Origin: a virus
IMG/VR virus record: IMGVR_UViG_3300043256_000092
Span: 1 to 25,425 of that record
Length of the DNA stretch: 25,425 nt
Direction: 5' to 3' (one strand)
Below the pieces are notes generated by a model that saw nothing but the letters and a program-made list of their open reading frames with translations, ran no database searches and was not told the origin of the DNA. Shown here one piece after another: positions 6,182 through 11,941 of this stretch. Numbering within the stretch: position 1 is the stretch's first letter; each line of letters begins with the position of its first letter. The position numbers were made by a program, and so were the translations under genes.

Positions 6182-6838
6182 ATGAAGCTAGAAGCAGTCA
6201 AAGAACCAGAAATTGAGATAAAAGAAACTGTAGGCGAAGCAGAGGAGCAAGGTTATCTGCATGGAAGCAAGCGTAGAGAGTATAACGGCAACCCTTACAG
6301 TGCGGCAGATCAGTGGGATCTATGCCAAGCGTTTAGTAGGGGGGTAAAGAGGGCAGCCCTTGAATTTGACGAGAAGACAACTAAGGAGGTTGGAAAGATC
6401 AGGATTCCTGAAGGACCCAATTCAGAGAACTGTATAGAAGAGCCAATAATTACCCCAGACGAGCTAACAGAGCTTAAGGGCCAGATAATGCGGGACCGGG
6501 ATGTTATAGCTGACTTACGTAACTTCCGCGACAGGACGCTAGCTGAGCGCGATTCCCTGATGATTCTAGTGGAGAGAATCAACCATGGCTGTAAAAAGAA
6601 AGAGCTGGATTGGGATTTCTTTGAACAAAGAACTACTTTAGCTATTCAATCCCTAAGATTGAAGCACTCAGAATTGAAGTCTGATATTCAGGATTCGATA
6701 ATAAGAGAAGGAGAGATGTCATTCACGGCAGAGGGAAAGATAAAGGATTCCTGGTTGATTAAAGGGGATGGGCAAAATTATATGTATGTTGACGAATTGG
6801 AATATGTCAATGATACTGAAGTATTAAATATTAACTAA
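6182..6838 (+). CDS. Hypothetical protein with RMF-like N-terminal motif and coiled coil, 218 aa
   Basis: Residues about 22-58 (GYLHGSKRREYNGNPYSAAD, then QWDLCQAFSRGVKRA) resemble the pattern of ribosome modulation factor (RMF)-like domains: repeated Gly-spaced aromatics, NPY, and a Trp before a final Gly. RMF binds ribosomes and promotes hibernation in bacteria. Residues about 90-135 are strongly charged and helical (a coiled-coil candidate), and a C-terminal domain follows. The RMF resemblance is by eye only. A 30-base AT-rich gap precedes the ATG, and no promoter is obvious there. Confidence 0.6.
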   Translation: MKLEAVKEPEIEIKETVGEAEEQGYLHGSKRREYNGNPYSAADQWDLCQAFSRGVKRAALEFDEKTTKEVGKIRIPEGPNSENCIEEPIITPDELTELKGQIMRDRDVIADLRNFRDRTLAERDSLMILVERINHGCKKKELDWDFFEQRTTLAIQSLRLKHSELKSDIQDSIIREGEMSFTAEGKIKDSWLIKGDGQNYMYVDELEYVNDTEVLNIN

Positions 6839-6859
6839 TTAGTTTAAAACTTAAAGAAG

Positions 6860-7054
6860 ATGCCAATTAAAGGATTCAGTAAAAAGAGATCATTCAACAG
6901 CCGGAAAAAGGTTGTAAAGAAAGTGGTTGCTAAAAAGACTGCAGTTAAGAAGAAGACACCTTGGCTTCAACACTTAGCTGATTACATAGTGACACATCCA
7001 CGTACTAAGTATGCCTCCGCTTTAAAACAGGCTAGTAAGACCTATAAGAAGTAG
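6860..7054 (+). CDS. Very basic small DNA-binding-like protein, 64 aa
   Basis: The first 33 residues are rich in Lys, Val and Ala (KKVVKKVVAKKTAVKKKT), like histone H1-type tails. The second half (PWLQHLADYIVTHPRTKYAS followed by ALKQASKTYKK) resembles a short module with the pattern W..H...Y....P...Y..ALK.AS.TYKK that I associate with small basic viral DNA-associated or virion proteins. It probably binds nucleic acid, for example in genome condensation. An inverted repeat AACTAATTAGTT and a copy of TTAGTTTAAAACT sit just upstream (6832-6851). Confidence 0.7.
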   Translation: MPIKGFSKKRSFNSRKKVVKKVVAKKTAVKKKTPWLQHLADYIVTHPRTKYASALKQASKTYKK

Positions 7055-7270
7055 ATGGCTACAGAAACTGTAGCTGGTACTGGGAATGAATCATTTACGC
7101 TAGTATTTAAAGAGGGCTTCTTCAAAAAAGGAGACTTGTTGAATGGTGAATATCTTGTAGTATTAAATCTCAGAATGGTGTGGTGGCGTAGACTTCTGCG
7201 GTTCTTTGGAATTGAAACAATGCTTGAATGGAAATATAAGGTTAAGCCCCAGAAATCAGAAATAACATGA
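7055..7270 (+). CDS. Hypothetical protein, 71 aa
   Basis: Not recognised as a known family. Pattern: a beta-rich small domain (FTLVFKEGFFKKGDLLNGEY, then LVVLNLRMVW), a Trp/Arg-rich turn (WWRRLLRFFGI) and a final strand (EWKYKVKP). The WWRRLLRFFGI stretch could be an amphipathic helix for membrane contact. Starts directly after the stop of the basic protein and overlaps the next start by 4 bases. A similar layout occurs in short uncharacterised phage proteins. Confidence 0.65.
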   Translation: MATETVAGTGNESFTLVFKEGFFKKGDLLNGEYLVVLNLRMVWWRRLLRFFGIETMLEWKYKVKPQKSEIT

Positions 7271-7857
7271 TAGAAATATTAGCAACACTCCTTCTATACG
7301 TAGTACTAGGTCTCTTAATAGGAAAATCAGGCCTTTTCTTCAACTCATCTTCTTCAGATACTAAAAGTAATATCACTAGGATAGACGACAAGAACTGGAT
7401 TGTAAACAACAAATTTGTATCATTTGAGGAAGATACCCCAATCCTAAGGCTTGAGCAAGAACAGGAGGATACTAAGCATTACCGTGGATATGAGAGGGCT
7501 AAGCTTAGTGCTGATCGGGAACGAATAGGTGATGAGTACCTAAAAACCATATTCGCTATACAGGACCACTCTGACCTGAAAGATTGCGTAACAGAAGAGA
7601 AGCTTCTTGAGATTACCAAGAAGTATGAGGAGTATACCTTTATGTGCGGAAAGCTAAAAGAGGACTTGATGGTTCTGACTAAAGAGGAGTTTCTGATTAG
7701 GCAGGAAAATCCAATTTATTGCGCCAGCTTTAAGATGAATATAATGAACCCTATGGCAAGCGGTTGCTACATGATCCATAACGAGAAAACTGCTAAATAT
7801 GCAGGGGGTAATGTGAATGAGATGATTGCAGCTGAATTTAAAGAGAAATGGTATTAA
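7267..7857 (+). CDS. Membrane-anchored hypothetical protein, 196 aa
   Basis: One N-terminal transmembrane helix (about residues 3-25: ILATLLLYVVLGLLIG and on), no obvious signal-cleavage site, then a soluble charged region with a long helical segment rich in Glu and Lys (about 60-140) and a C-terminal domain. It is probably an inner-membrane protein with the bulk on one side of the membrane. No family recognised; spanin or lysis roles are conceivable but unsupported. Coupled to its upstream neighbour by ATGA overlap. Confidence 0.7.
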   Translation: MIEILATLLLYVVLGLLIGKSGLFFNSSSSDTKSNITRIDDKNWIVNNKFVSFEEDTPILRLEQEQEDTKHYRGYERAKLSADRERIGDEYLKTIFAIQDHSDLKDCVTEEKLLEITKKYEEYTFMCGKLKEDLMVLTKEEFLIRQENPIYCASFKMNIMNPMASGCYMIHNEKTAKYAGGNVNEMIAAEFKEKWY

Positions 7858-7865
7858 ACTAAGAT

Positions 7866-8144
7866 ATGACAGAAATAATTACATTTTTTCTTCTGGGCGG
7901 CTTTATAGGCTACTTGATCGCCAATTGGCCAAAGCGCAAAAAGAAGACTTTCTTGATTGAAGAGGTTTGGATAGAGACGATAGCCGGTAAATCCGTGGGA
8001 TTCAATAGACCTATTGGATTTGTAAATGATATACGACAAGCTGAGCATATTGTATCCAGGCATAGAGATAAGAATTACAGCTTTACAGAAATCACTCATT
8101 GTAAGTTTAAAGCCGTTCCTGTTGGCACTTTAGTTATTAAATAA
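7866..8144 (+). CDS. Membrane-anchored hypothetical protein, 92 aa
   Basis: An N-terminal transmembrane helix (about residues 3-20, IITFFLLGGFIGYLIANW) is followed by a basic stop-transfer-like stretch (PKRKKK) and a soluble domain of about 65 residues. The positive charges suggest the C-terminal part stays in the cytoplasm. Adjacent to another N-terminally anchored protein, so the two may act at the same membrane site. Its stop overlaps the next ATG (TAATG). Confidence 0.7.
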   Translation: MTEIITFFLLGGFIGYLIANWPKRKKKTFLIEEVWIETIAGKSVGFNRPIGFVNDIRQAEHIVSRHRDKNYSFTEITHCKFKAVPVGTLVIK

Positions 8145-8500
8145 TGGACTTCCTAGTCAAAACCAAGCCAGAGGACTACTTCGAGAATCTATTCAAGATA
8201 CTCCACCTTGTCAAGCCCCTACGGCCCAAAGAGATAAAGGTGCTGTCTTCTATACTGCTAGTTCACTACCTCAATAAAGACAAGTACGACGAAAAGGAGC
8301 TTAGTGAAAAGCTCTTCTCAAAAGGACTGAGGGTGAAAATCGCAGATGCGCTTAAAATGACTGAGGGGGCGGTAAATGTGACTATTACCGCATTGAGGAA
8401 AAAGGGGCTGATAAAAGGTAAAGTAATCAGTCCGGACCTGGTTAAGTTATACCCGTCCAAAAAACCTCTAGAGATCAATTACCGTCTTGTTTTGAAGTAG
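8144..8500 (+). CDS. Winged-helix DNA-binding protein candidate, 118 aa
   Basis: Residues about 26-95 look like a winged helix: LRPKEIKVLSSILLVHYL (helix 1), ELSEKLFSKGLRVKIADAL (helix 2), KMTEGAVNVTITALRKKGLI (recognition helix), then a wing (KGKVISPDLVKLYP) and a final strand. 'EGAVNVTITALRKKGLI' is typical of HTH recognition helices preceding the wing. Similar short proteins recur in phages of Bacteroidota. Likely a transcription regulator. Context: last but one gene of the plus operon, followed by the IHF/HU-like gene. Confidence 0.7.
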   Translation: MDFLVKTKPEDYFENLFKILHLVKPLRPKEIKVLSSILLVHYLNKDKYDEKELSEKLFSKGLRVKIADALKMTEGAVNVTITALRKKGLIKGKVISPDLVKLYPSKKPLEINYRLVLK

Positions 8501-8505
8501 ATTCT

Positions 8506-8868
8506 ATGGCTAAGCTTGTAGTCAATCACTTCCCTGTAACAAGGTCCCGACCTGAACCTTTTGAACCAGGACTTGAAAAGATTGTGAGTAAGATCGCCGC
8601 AGAACAGGGGCTCTCCGTGACTGTGGTTCGGTCCATAATTAGGAAGACACTCAACTTTACTGCTAGTCAAATGGCTATAGAAAAGAGGCTTGTGTGGATT
8701 CCTGGATTTGGTAGCTTCTGCTTGTCTCAGCGTAGGAGAGTAGCCTGGGCTGATCGGAAACAAATCACTAGGGAGATGTTTAAAGATCAACTAGCAGATC
8801 AAGCAGAAGAGAAGACTGAGGCAGAAAAGTGTATAAAGATCTTTGGTGACCCGCTGGATCCGCTTTAA
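8506..8868 (+). CDS. IHF/HU-like DNA-bending protein, 120 aa
   Basis: Residues about 33-80 match the HU/IHF pattern: helix-turn-helix dimerisation part (EQGLSVTVVRSIIRKTLNFT) and the start of the saddle (KRLVWIPGFGSFCLSQRR; compare the conserved Gly-x-Gly-x-Phe of the family). It bends or wraps DNA. The arm after the saddle is shorter than in bacterial HU, and a charged C-terminal tail replaces it. IHF-like genes of this sort are known near the structural genes of crAss-like phages, which supports the taxonomic guess. Its 3' end is followed by a promoter-like box and a terminator. Confidence 0.75.
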   Translation: MAKLVVNHFPVTRSRPEPFEPGLEKIVSKIAAEQGLSVTVVRSIIRKTLNFTASQMAIEKRLVWIPGFGSFCLSQRRRVAWADRKQITREMFKDQLADQAEEKTEAEKCIKIFGDPLDPL

Positions 8869-8874
8869 ATTCAG

Positions 8875-8882
8875 TATATTTG
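8875..8882 (+). promoter_or_regulatory. TAnnTTTG box upstream of a short transcript unit
   Basis: GTATATTTG (the TAnnTTTG part at 8875-8882) matches the Bacteroidota -7 box and recurs at 11294-11301 and 13902-13909. No TTG lies at the usual -33 distance. Seven to ten bases on begins a short unit (with a 16-codon open frame, ATG 8894 to TGA 8944) that ends in the terminator at 8934-8965. Confidence 0.45.
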
Positions 8883-8933
8883 ATTACCCGTAGATGGGTG
8901 CTGCAAGAAGTAGCTCTAATGTTAAATTTGTGC

Positions 8934-8965
8934 AAGCCCTCTGATTATTCAGGGGGTTTTGTAAT
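8934..8965 (+). terminator. Intrinsic terminator after the early plus-strand operon
   Basis: An 11-bp stem with some G-T pairs (AAGCCCTCTGA at 8934-8944 with TCAGGGGGTTT at 8949-8959), loop TTAT, then a T-rich tail. It ends transcripts from the early operon (last gene 8506-8868) and any short transcript started at 8882. The TGA of the 16-codon frame lies inside its stem. Confidence 0.75.
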
Positions 8966-9024
8966 TTACCCTTGTATGTTAAATATATAATGCTTTACTT
9001 TGTAGTCAGAGAAAATAACTATTA

Positions 9025-9128
9025 AGCCAGCTAATTCTCGAATGACATTATAACGTAGAAGGGATACCCCTGATACCGTGAAAGAATTTCCCGATGTGCT
9101 GGCTCTAGTTTGCATCGGGATTCTTTTT
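9025..9128 (+). ncRNA. Structured RNA candidate with possible pseudoknot, ending in a terminator
   Basis: A terminator stem TCCCGATG (9089-9096) / CATCGGGA (9113-9120) is followed by TTCTTTTT. Its loop contains GCTGGCT (9098-9104), exactly complementary to AGCCAGC at 9025-9031, so the 5' part of the transcript can pair with the terminator loop. No open reading frame of note. Either a small RNA or a leader with conditional termination ahead of the tRNA island. No known family recognised. Confidence 0.5.
9089..9128 (+). terminator. Intrinsic terminator, 8-bp stem with T run
   Basis: TCCCGATG / CATCGGGA with a 16-base loop, followed by TTCTTTTT. Strong by eye. It separates the unit from 8990 onward from the next structured stretch. 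Confidence 0.75.
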
Positions 9129-9149
9129 GTCCGATACTTTCTCATTGTT

Positions 9150-9330
9150 CTTTAAATATTGATAACCTGCTCTTTGATTCAATATATTAATAGATGCTCT
9201 TAAAAAGCAGTATTGAGATAAGTTTTACAGCAGTTGATAGGAGAGGTACACGCGAGGGTGGAAGGAGGCTGAAAGTTATGCCGACCCTTTGTACTTTAAT
9301 CCTTCTGTAAGGGATTAACAGGTTATCATA
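9150..9330 (+). ncRNA. Structured non-coding stretch upstream of the first tRNA-like gene
   Basis: No open frame. Three foldable units follow one another: TCAATA (9179-9184) / TATTGA (9211-9216) with an inner TGCT/AGCA; a nested stem GTAC/GTAC, GGGT/ACCC, GGC/GCC (9246-9294); and TAATCC/GGATTA (9297-9317). The middle unit is a three-step nested stem, more than chance folding would usually give. It may be the 5' leader of the tRNA precursor or an unrecognised RNA. Boundaries are uncertain. Confidence 0.35.
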
Positions 9331-9331
9331 T

Positions 9332-9410
9332 GGGGAGTTAGCTCAGTTGGTAGAGCAGCGGTGCGCACGGTTAAGACAGCAGGTCGGAGGTTCGAGTCCT
9401 TCACTCTCCA
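9332..9410 (+). tRNA. tRNA-like gene with expanded anticodon loop, identity not assignable
   Basis: Acceptor stem GGGGAGT/ACTCTCC, D arm GCTC/GAGC, variable loop AGGTC and T arm (GGAGG, loop TTCGAGT, CCTTC) are all normal. Between D arm and variable loop there are about 6 extra bases: stem GCGGT / ACAGC (one mismatch) encloses a 13-base loop GCGCACGGTTAAG instead of 7. A GTT or TTA anticodon can be read in it but not fixed. It may be a degenerate tRNA or one needing processing. Confidence 0.55.
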
Positions 9411-9657
9411 CTAATATCGGTTCTTACAACCCAACCGAAGTACCGCAAGAAGGTAGAAACAAAAGGGTTATCTAAGATTGAAGAAGGGAAAGGTGGGAAC
9501 CTTCCTGGGAATACCTCGACAACTGAGGACGGTTAAGCTGAAAATTCGACGACCTATTCCACTAATCGTACAGAGGATTAGGAGTAAATGATTAGATTAT
9601 AGTAGAACTAAACAGGTTTTAAACTGCTGAATAAGGGATTTCAGAGAAAGAGTTGGT
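9411..9657 (+). ncRNA. Possible group I intron core preceding an HNH endonuclease gene
   Basis: A gene-free 247-base stretch dense in short stems: TACC/GGTA, GGA-AAGG/CCTTCC (9487-9505), CCTC/GAGG (9514-9528), CTAATC/GATTAG (9562-9581). TTCGACGACCTATTCC (9545-9560) resembles the conserved R element of group I introns (core ACGACTA); the CTAATC stem is where P8 would lie; and ATAGT (9599-9603) can pair with ACC-TAT as a P7 with one bulged base. An HNH gene follows at once, the usual arrangement in phage group I introns. Splice sites and the interrupted exon are not identified, so this is tentative. Confidence 0.35.
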
Positions 9658-10137
9658 ATGGTAGTGATGACCCAGGATATTATGGATGCCGCAAAGAGTC
9701 GTCATGGCGGATGGTCTAATGCTCAATTCAGGGCGTTAGGCGTTTTTAAGTTTACTCCTAAAGGATGGAAAAAGCAATTGATCGGAAAGGAGTATACCGA
9801 GAACGCTATGCAGGAGTTTTTGGACCTAAGGAATAAACATTTAACCGGGAAGCCGTGTAGAAAGAAAAGAAGTAAGTTTAAAAACAAAAAGGTTAGATTT
9901 ATACCTGTAGCGGAGCCCTTAACATGGAAAGAGCAGTACAGGCACCCGAATTGGCAGCGGAGAAGGCTACAGATACTAGAGAGAGACAAATTTACTTGCA
10001 GGAGGTGTGGTGATAAAGACAGTATGCTGCATGTTCACCATCTTAAGTATCGAAAGAATAGTTATATATGGGAAGCGAAAGGAAAGGATATGATAACTCT
10101 TTGTGAGAAGTGCCATGATGAGGAGCATGGTAAATAG
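9658..10137 (+). CDS. HNH homing endonuclease, 159 aa
   Basis: C-terminal HNH nuclease: CRRC (C114, C117), HVHH (125-128), then LCEKCHDEEH with C149 and C152, the zinc-stabilised HNH form. The lead 'YRHPNWQRRRLQILERDKFT' is typical of this nuclease group. The N-terminal part (about 16-57: GGWSNAQFRALGV, KGWKKQLIGKEY) matches a small DNA-associated module that also occurs in standalone phage proteins. It probably nicks or cuts a target site to spread itself. It follows a possible group I intron core, so it may be intron-encoded; a free-standing endonuclease in the tRNA island is the alternative. An internal ATG at 9667 is another possible start. Confidence 0.85.
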   Translation: MVVMTQDIMDAAKSRHGGWSNAQFRALGVFKFTPKGWKKQLIGKEYTENAMQEFLDLRNKHLTGKPCRKKRSKFKNKKVRFIPVAEPLTWKEQYRHPNWQRRRLQILERDKFTCRRCGDKDSMLHVHHLKYRKNSYIWEAKGKDMITLCEKCHDEEHGK

Positions 10138-10212
10138 TGAGTATAAACTAATGACGGTTGTGGCGTATTACTAACCATTACTAATAATTATCAAATTAGT
10201 AATTAGAATATA
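10138..10212 (+). other. AT-rich spacer after the HNH gene
   Basis: No gene or stem with a T run is seen. It contains several copies of ACTAA/TTAGT-type words (ACTAATG, ACTAACC, ACTAATAA, TTAGTAATTAG) that could form weak hairpins before the next ATG at 10213. Confidence 0.3.
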
Positions 10213-10416
10213 ATGAACTACGATATTAAAAAACTCAAGAACGCTAGTTGGTGGGATAAAGGAAAGCCTACTAAGTGTATTCTTATTGGTTCTGGTTCAA
10301 ATATAAATGCGGAATGGTTCAGGGAGGTTAAAGGGAAATACGAACTTACAGAGGCGGGTATAGAAGCATATAAACGACTTTTAGCCAATGATCATTCGAT
10401 CAAAAAGAGAAATTAG
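10213..10416 (+). CDS. Hypothetical protein, 67 aa
   Basis: Not recognised. Single small domain, 'SWWDKGKPTKCILIGSGSNI' then 'YELTEAGIEAYKRLLANDHS', the latter like the final helix of a winged-helix unit (ELTEAGIEAYKRL is a common pattern there). Could be a small DNA-binding protein. It lies between two HNH genes in the tRNA island and may have arrived with one of them. Confidence 0.6.
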   Translation: MNYDIKKLKNASWWDKGKPTKCILIGSGSNINAEWFREVKGKYELTEAGIEAYKRLLANDHSIKKRN

Positions 10417-10461
10417 AAGAGTTAGATATGGATAATACGCTCAAAAAAGCAACCTTAGAGG

Positions 10462-10827
10462 ATGAGTAAAGCAAGCGATAGAAAGTTTATATTTGATAAG
10501 TACGGAGGTAAGTGCGCCTACTGTGGTTGTGAATTACAGAAGGGTTGGCATGTAGACCATATCGAAGCTCATTGGCACAACATGACACTAGAGGAATGTG
10601 AAAAGTATAAGTTAAAAAAGGGTGCTGATACTTTAGAAAACTCAAATCCTAGCTGCCCTAGATGCAATAGGTGGAAGGACACTTTTACCATTGAGAAATT
10701 CAGGGAAGAGCTTCAGAAACAATGTGAACGGCTCCAGAGGGATTCAAGTGCATATCGAATGGCAAAAGATTACGGACTTATCAAAGAAACAGGAGTTAAA
10801 GTAAAATTCTATTTTGAAACACTTTAA
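10462..10827 (+). CDS. HNH endonuclease, 121 aa
   Basis: Compact HNH nuclease: CAYC (C18, C21), WHVDHIEA (H30 and H33), then 'LENSNPSCPRCNRWK' with Asn residues and C65/C68 completing the zinc-bound HNH fold; a helical tail follows. This subgroup (HVDHI...N..P.C..CN..K) includes restriction-like and homing endonucleases of phages. No extra DNA-binding module apart from the charged C-terminal half, so it is probably a free-standing endonuclease. Not closely related to the neighbouring HNH at 9658-10137: spacing of the motifs and flanking sequence differ. Confidence 0.85.
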   Translation: MSKASDRKFIFDKYGGKCAYCGCELQKGWHVDHIEAHWHNMTLEECEKYKLKKGADTLENSNPSCPRCNRWKDTFTIEKFREELQKQCERLQRDSSAYRMAKDYGLIKETGVKVKFYFETL

Positions 10828-10831
10828 GAAG

Positions 10832-10981
10832 ATGCCAGAAACCGAATTATCAGGGATGTTTCATTATTATTGGGAAGACGGTAAGAGGCAATGCGATCTC
10901 TTGACAGATAGGCCCTGTCCAGTAGATCATCATTCAGGTAAAGACTGTACGAGTTGTGCAATTAATCCAGACAGGAGCTAG
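10832..10981 (+). CDS. Small Cys/His-rich protein, 49 aa
   Basis: Starts 5 bases after the HNH stop. It reads MPETELSGMFHYYWEDGKRQ and continues with QCDLLTDRPCPVDHHSGKDC and TSCAINPDRS. Four Cys and two His in about 25 residues suggest a zinc knuckle. The short distance and A-rich lead imply coupling to the HNH gene. Function unknown. Confidence 0.6.
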   Translation: MPETELSGMFHYYWEDGKRQCDLLTDRPCPVDHHSGKDCTSCAINPDRS

Positions 10982-10991
10982 GCAAAGAAGA

Positions 10992-11279
10992 ATGAAGGCT
11001 ATTCTATATGAAGAGTTAGAAAAACATTTTACGGAACCTAAAACAAAACACTGTCTTAGAGAGAATCCTAGAATATCCAGAAAGCTTAAAAAGAGAATAA
11101 AAGATTATTGGGGGATTTTTTATAAGGTTAAATCTCATAAACTAAAGGGAAAAGCTAATTCTATGCATTTACTTGGATACAGACAAAAAGTTAATCCGGA
11201 TTATTGTAGGTTTTTGACTAAACAAATTTGTAAGGGAGTAGATTATGATAAAATAAAAAGAGAGGCGTTTTTAAAATAA
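10992..11279 (+). CDS. Hypothetical basic protein, 95 aa
   Basis: Start set at the ATG at 10992, after the stop of the preceding small gene; an earlier in-frame ATG at 10956 would overlap it. Highly basic and Lys/Tyr-rich, for example KLKKRIKDYWGIFYKVKSHK, with predicted helices; likely nucleic-acid binding. No motif recognised. Its base composition is clearly more A-rich than the neighbouring HNH gene, so it may have a separate origin. Confidence 0.6.
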   Translation: MKAILYEELEKHFTEPKTKHCLRENPRISRKLKKRIKDYWGIFYKVKSHKLKGKANSMHLLGYRQKVNPDYCRFLTKQICKGVDYDKIKREAFLK

Positions 11280-11293
11280 TCGAAAAAGAGTAG

Positions 11294-11301
11294 TATATTT
11301 G
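11294..11301 (+). promoter_or_regulatory. TAnnTTTG box of the small RNA at 11305
   Basis: GTATATTTG (TATATTTG at 11294-11301) matches the Bacteroidota -7 box. No -33 TTG at standard distance. The structured RNA starts a few bases downstream, and it ends in a terminator, so the three parts form one unit. Confidence 0.55.
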
Positions 11302-11304
11302 CAT

Positions 11305-11425
11305 CGTGATTCAACAACTCTTACATAGTCGCTATTCGCTGCCGAACGCAAGTCCGGGGGATACGCCTATGTAAGATTCACGACATATATAGGAAAAGCC
11401 TCGGATAACCTCCGGGGCTTTTTTT
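11305..11425 (+). ncRNA. Small structured RNA with own promoter box and terminator
   Basis: About 120 bases. An outer stem CGTGA (11305-11309) / TCACG (11378-11382) and a 10-bp inner stem TCTTACATAG (11319-11328) / CTATGTAAGA (11367-11376) enclose a 38-base GC-rich loop. The intrinsic terminator at 11396-11425 follows. The 5' end implied by the -7 box falls at the outer stem. No open frame of note. It stands just before the main tRNA run. No Rfam family recognised by eye; a regulatory RNA or a processing-related RNA are options. Confidence 0.6.
11396..11425 (+). terminator. Intrinsic terminator of the small RNA
   Basis: 10-bp stem AAGCCTCGGA / TCCGGGGCTT (one G-T pair), loop TAACC, then seven T. 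Only 12 bases before the tRNA-Pro gene, so it separates the small RNA from the tRNA cluster. Confidence 0.85.
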
Positions 11426-11437
11426 GTGGAATAATAT

Positions 11438-11510
11438 CTGGGTGTGGCACAGTTGGTAGCGCGGGGCATTTGGGATGCTCAGGACGGGAGTTCAAGTCTC
11501 TCCACTCAGA
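11438..11510 (+). tRNA. tRNA-Pro(UGG)
   Basis: Acceptor CTGGGTG/CACTCAG with the C1-G72 pair typical of bacterial tRNA-Pro, anticodon stem GGGCA/TGCTC, loop TTTGGGA, T arm GGGAG/CTCTC, discriminator A. No encoded CCA. Confidence 0.9.
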
Positions 11511-11515
11511 CAAAC

Positions 11516-11604
11516 GGAAGGTGAAGCAGTGGCAATGGAGCTGCGGCTAGTCTTGAAAACTAGAAGGCATTAAGTTGTCTGGGGGTCGGGTCCTCCGCTT
11601 TCCG
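11516..11604 (+). tRNA. tRNA-Ser(UGA)
   Basis: Class II with a long variable arm; acceptor GGAAGGT/GCTTTCC, anticodon stem CTAGT/ACTAG, loop CTTGAAA, discriminator G as expected for serine. Separated by 5 bases from the next tRNA. Confidence 0.9.
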
Positions 11605-11609
11605 CATAC

Positions 11610-11691
11610 GGAAGATAAACCTACCTGGGTAGGCTCTCTTTGCTAAAGAGGTGGATCTGAAAGGATTGGGGATCGTGGCCTCTGTTTTCCG
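11610..11691 (+). tRNA. tRNA-Ser(GCU)
   Basis: Acceptor GGAAGAT/GTTTTCC, anticodon stem TCTCT/AGAGG, loop TTGCTAA, long variable arm, discriminator G. Its acceptor stem resembles that of the preceding Ser tRNA, so the pair may have arisen by duplication. The T arm (GGGG, loop ATCGTGG, CCTC) is unusual but pairable. Confidence 0.85.
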
Positions 11692-11696
11692 CTAGA

Positions 11697-11768
11697 TGGG
11701 GTGCAGCGTAGGTTGTGCCGGAAGGGTTGTAACCCCTAACCGCCAAGGTTCGAATCCTGGTACCCCAC
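11697..11768 (+). tRNA. tRNA-Tyr(GUA)-like, atypical
   Basis: Acceptor TGGGGTG/TACCCCA, anticodon stem AAGGG/CCCTA (one mismatch) with loop TTGTAAC reading GUA, T arm CAAGG/CCTGG with loop TTCGAAT. Bacterial tRNA-Tyr normally has a long variable arm; this one has a short one, and its D arm is weakly paired. If the loop were shifted by one it would read UGU (Thr), but pairing is then poor. Amino acid identity is therefore moderately uncertain. Confidence 0.55.
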
Positions 11769-11772
11769 GAAT

Positions 11773-11847
11773 GCCGGTGTGGGCAAAATGGTAAAGTCGC
11801 CTGACTTAGGATCAGGAGTTCTGGGGGTTCGATTCCCTTCACCGGTA
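11773..11847 (+). tRNA. tRNA-Leu(UAG), short variable loop
   Basis: Acceptor GCCGGTG/CACCGGT, anticodon stem CCTGA/TCAGG, loop CTTAGGA reading UAG, T arm GGGGG/CCCTT, discriminator A. Unlike the neighbouring Leu(UAA), it lacks the long class II variable arm (about 6 bases here). Confidence 0.8.
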
Positions 11848-11851
11848 CTAT

Positions 11852-11936
11852 GCCGAGGTGGTGAAATAGGTAAACGCATCAGGTTTAAGCCCTGACGGTC
11901 ATTGCGATCTTGCGGGTTCGAGGCCCGCTCTCGGTA
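11852..11936 (+). tRNA. tRNA-Leu(UAA)
   Basis: Class II with long variable arm; acceptor GCCGAGG/TCTCGGT, anticodon stem TCAGG/CCTGA, loop TTTAAGC, discriminator A. No intron. Confidence 0.9.
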
Positions 11937-11941
11937 CAAAT

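Noticed and set aside
8479-8790. Minus-strand 103-codon frame
   Set aside because: Antisense to the IHF/HU-like gene, which has a recognisable family pattern.
10428-10469. 13-codon frame MDNTLKKATLEDE before the second HNH gene
   Set aside because: Too short to judge; it overlaps the HNH start and may only be a leader.
11621-11939. Minus-strand frames with protein-like motifs such as GNRTPRTPDPKSGD
   Set aside because: Translation of the antisense of tRNA genes is a known source of such spurious proteins.
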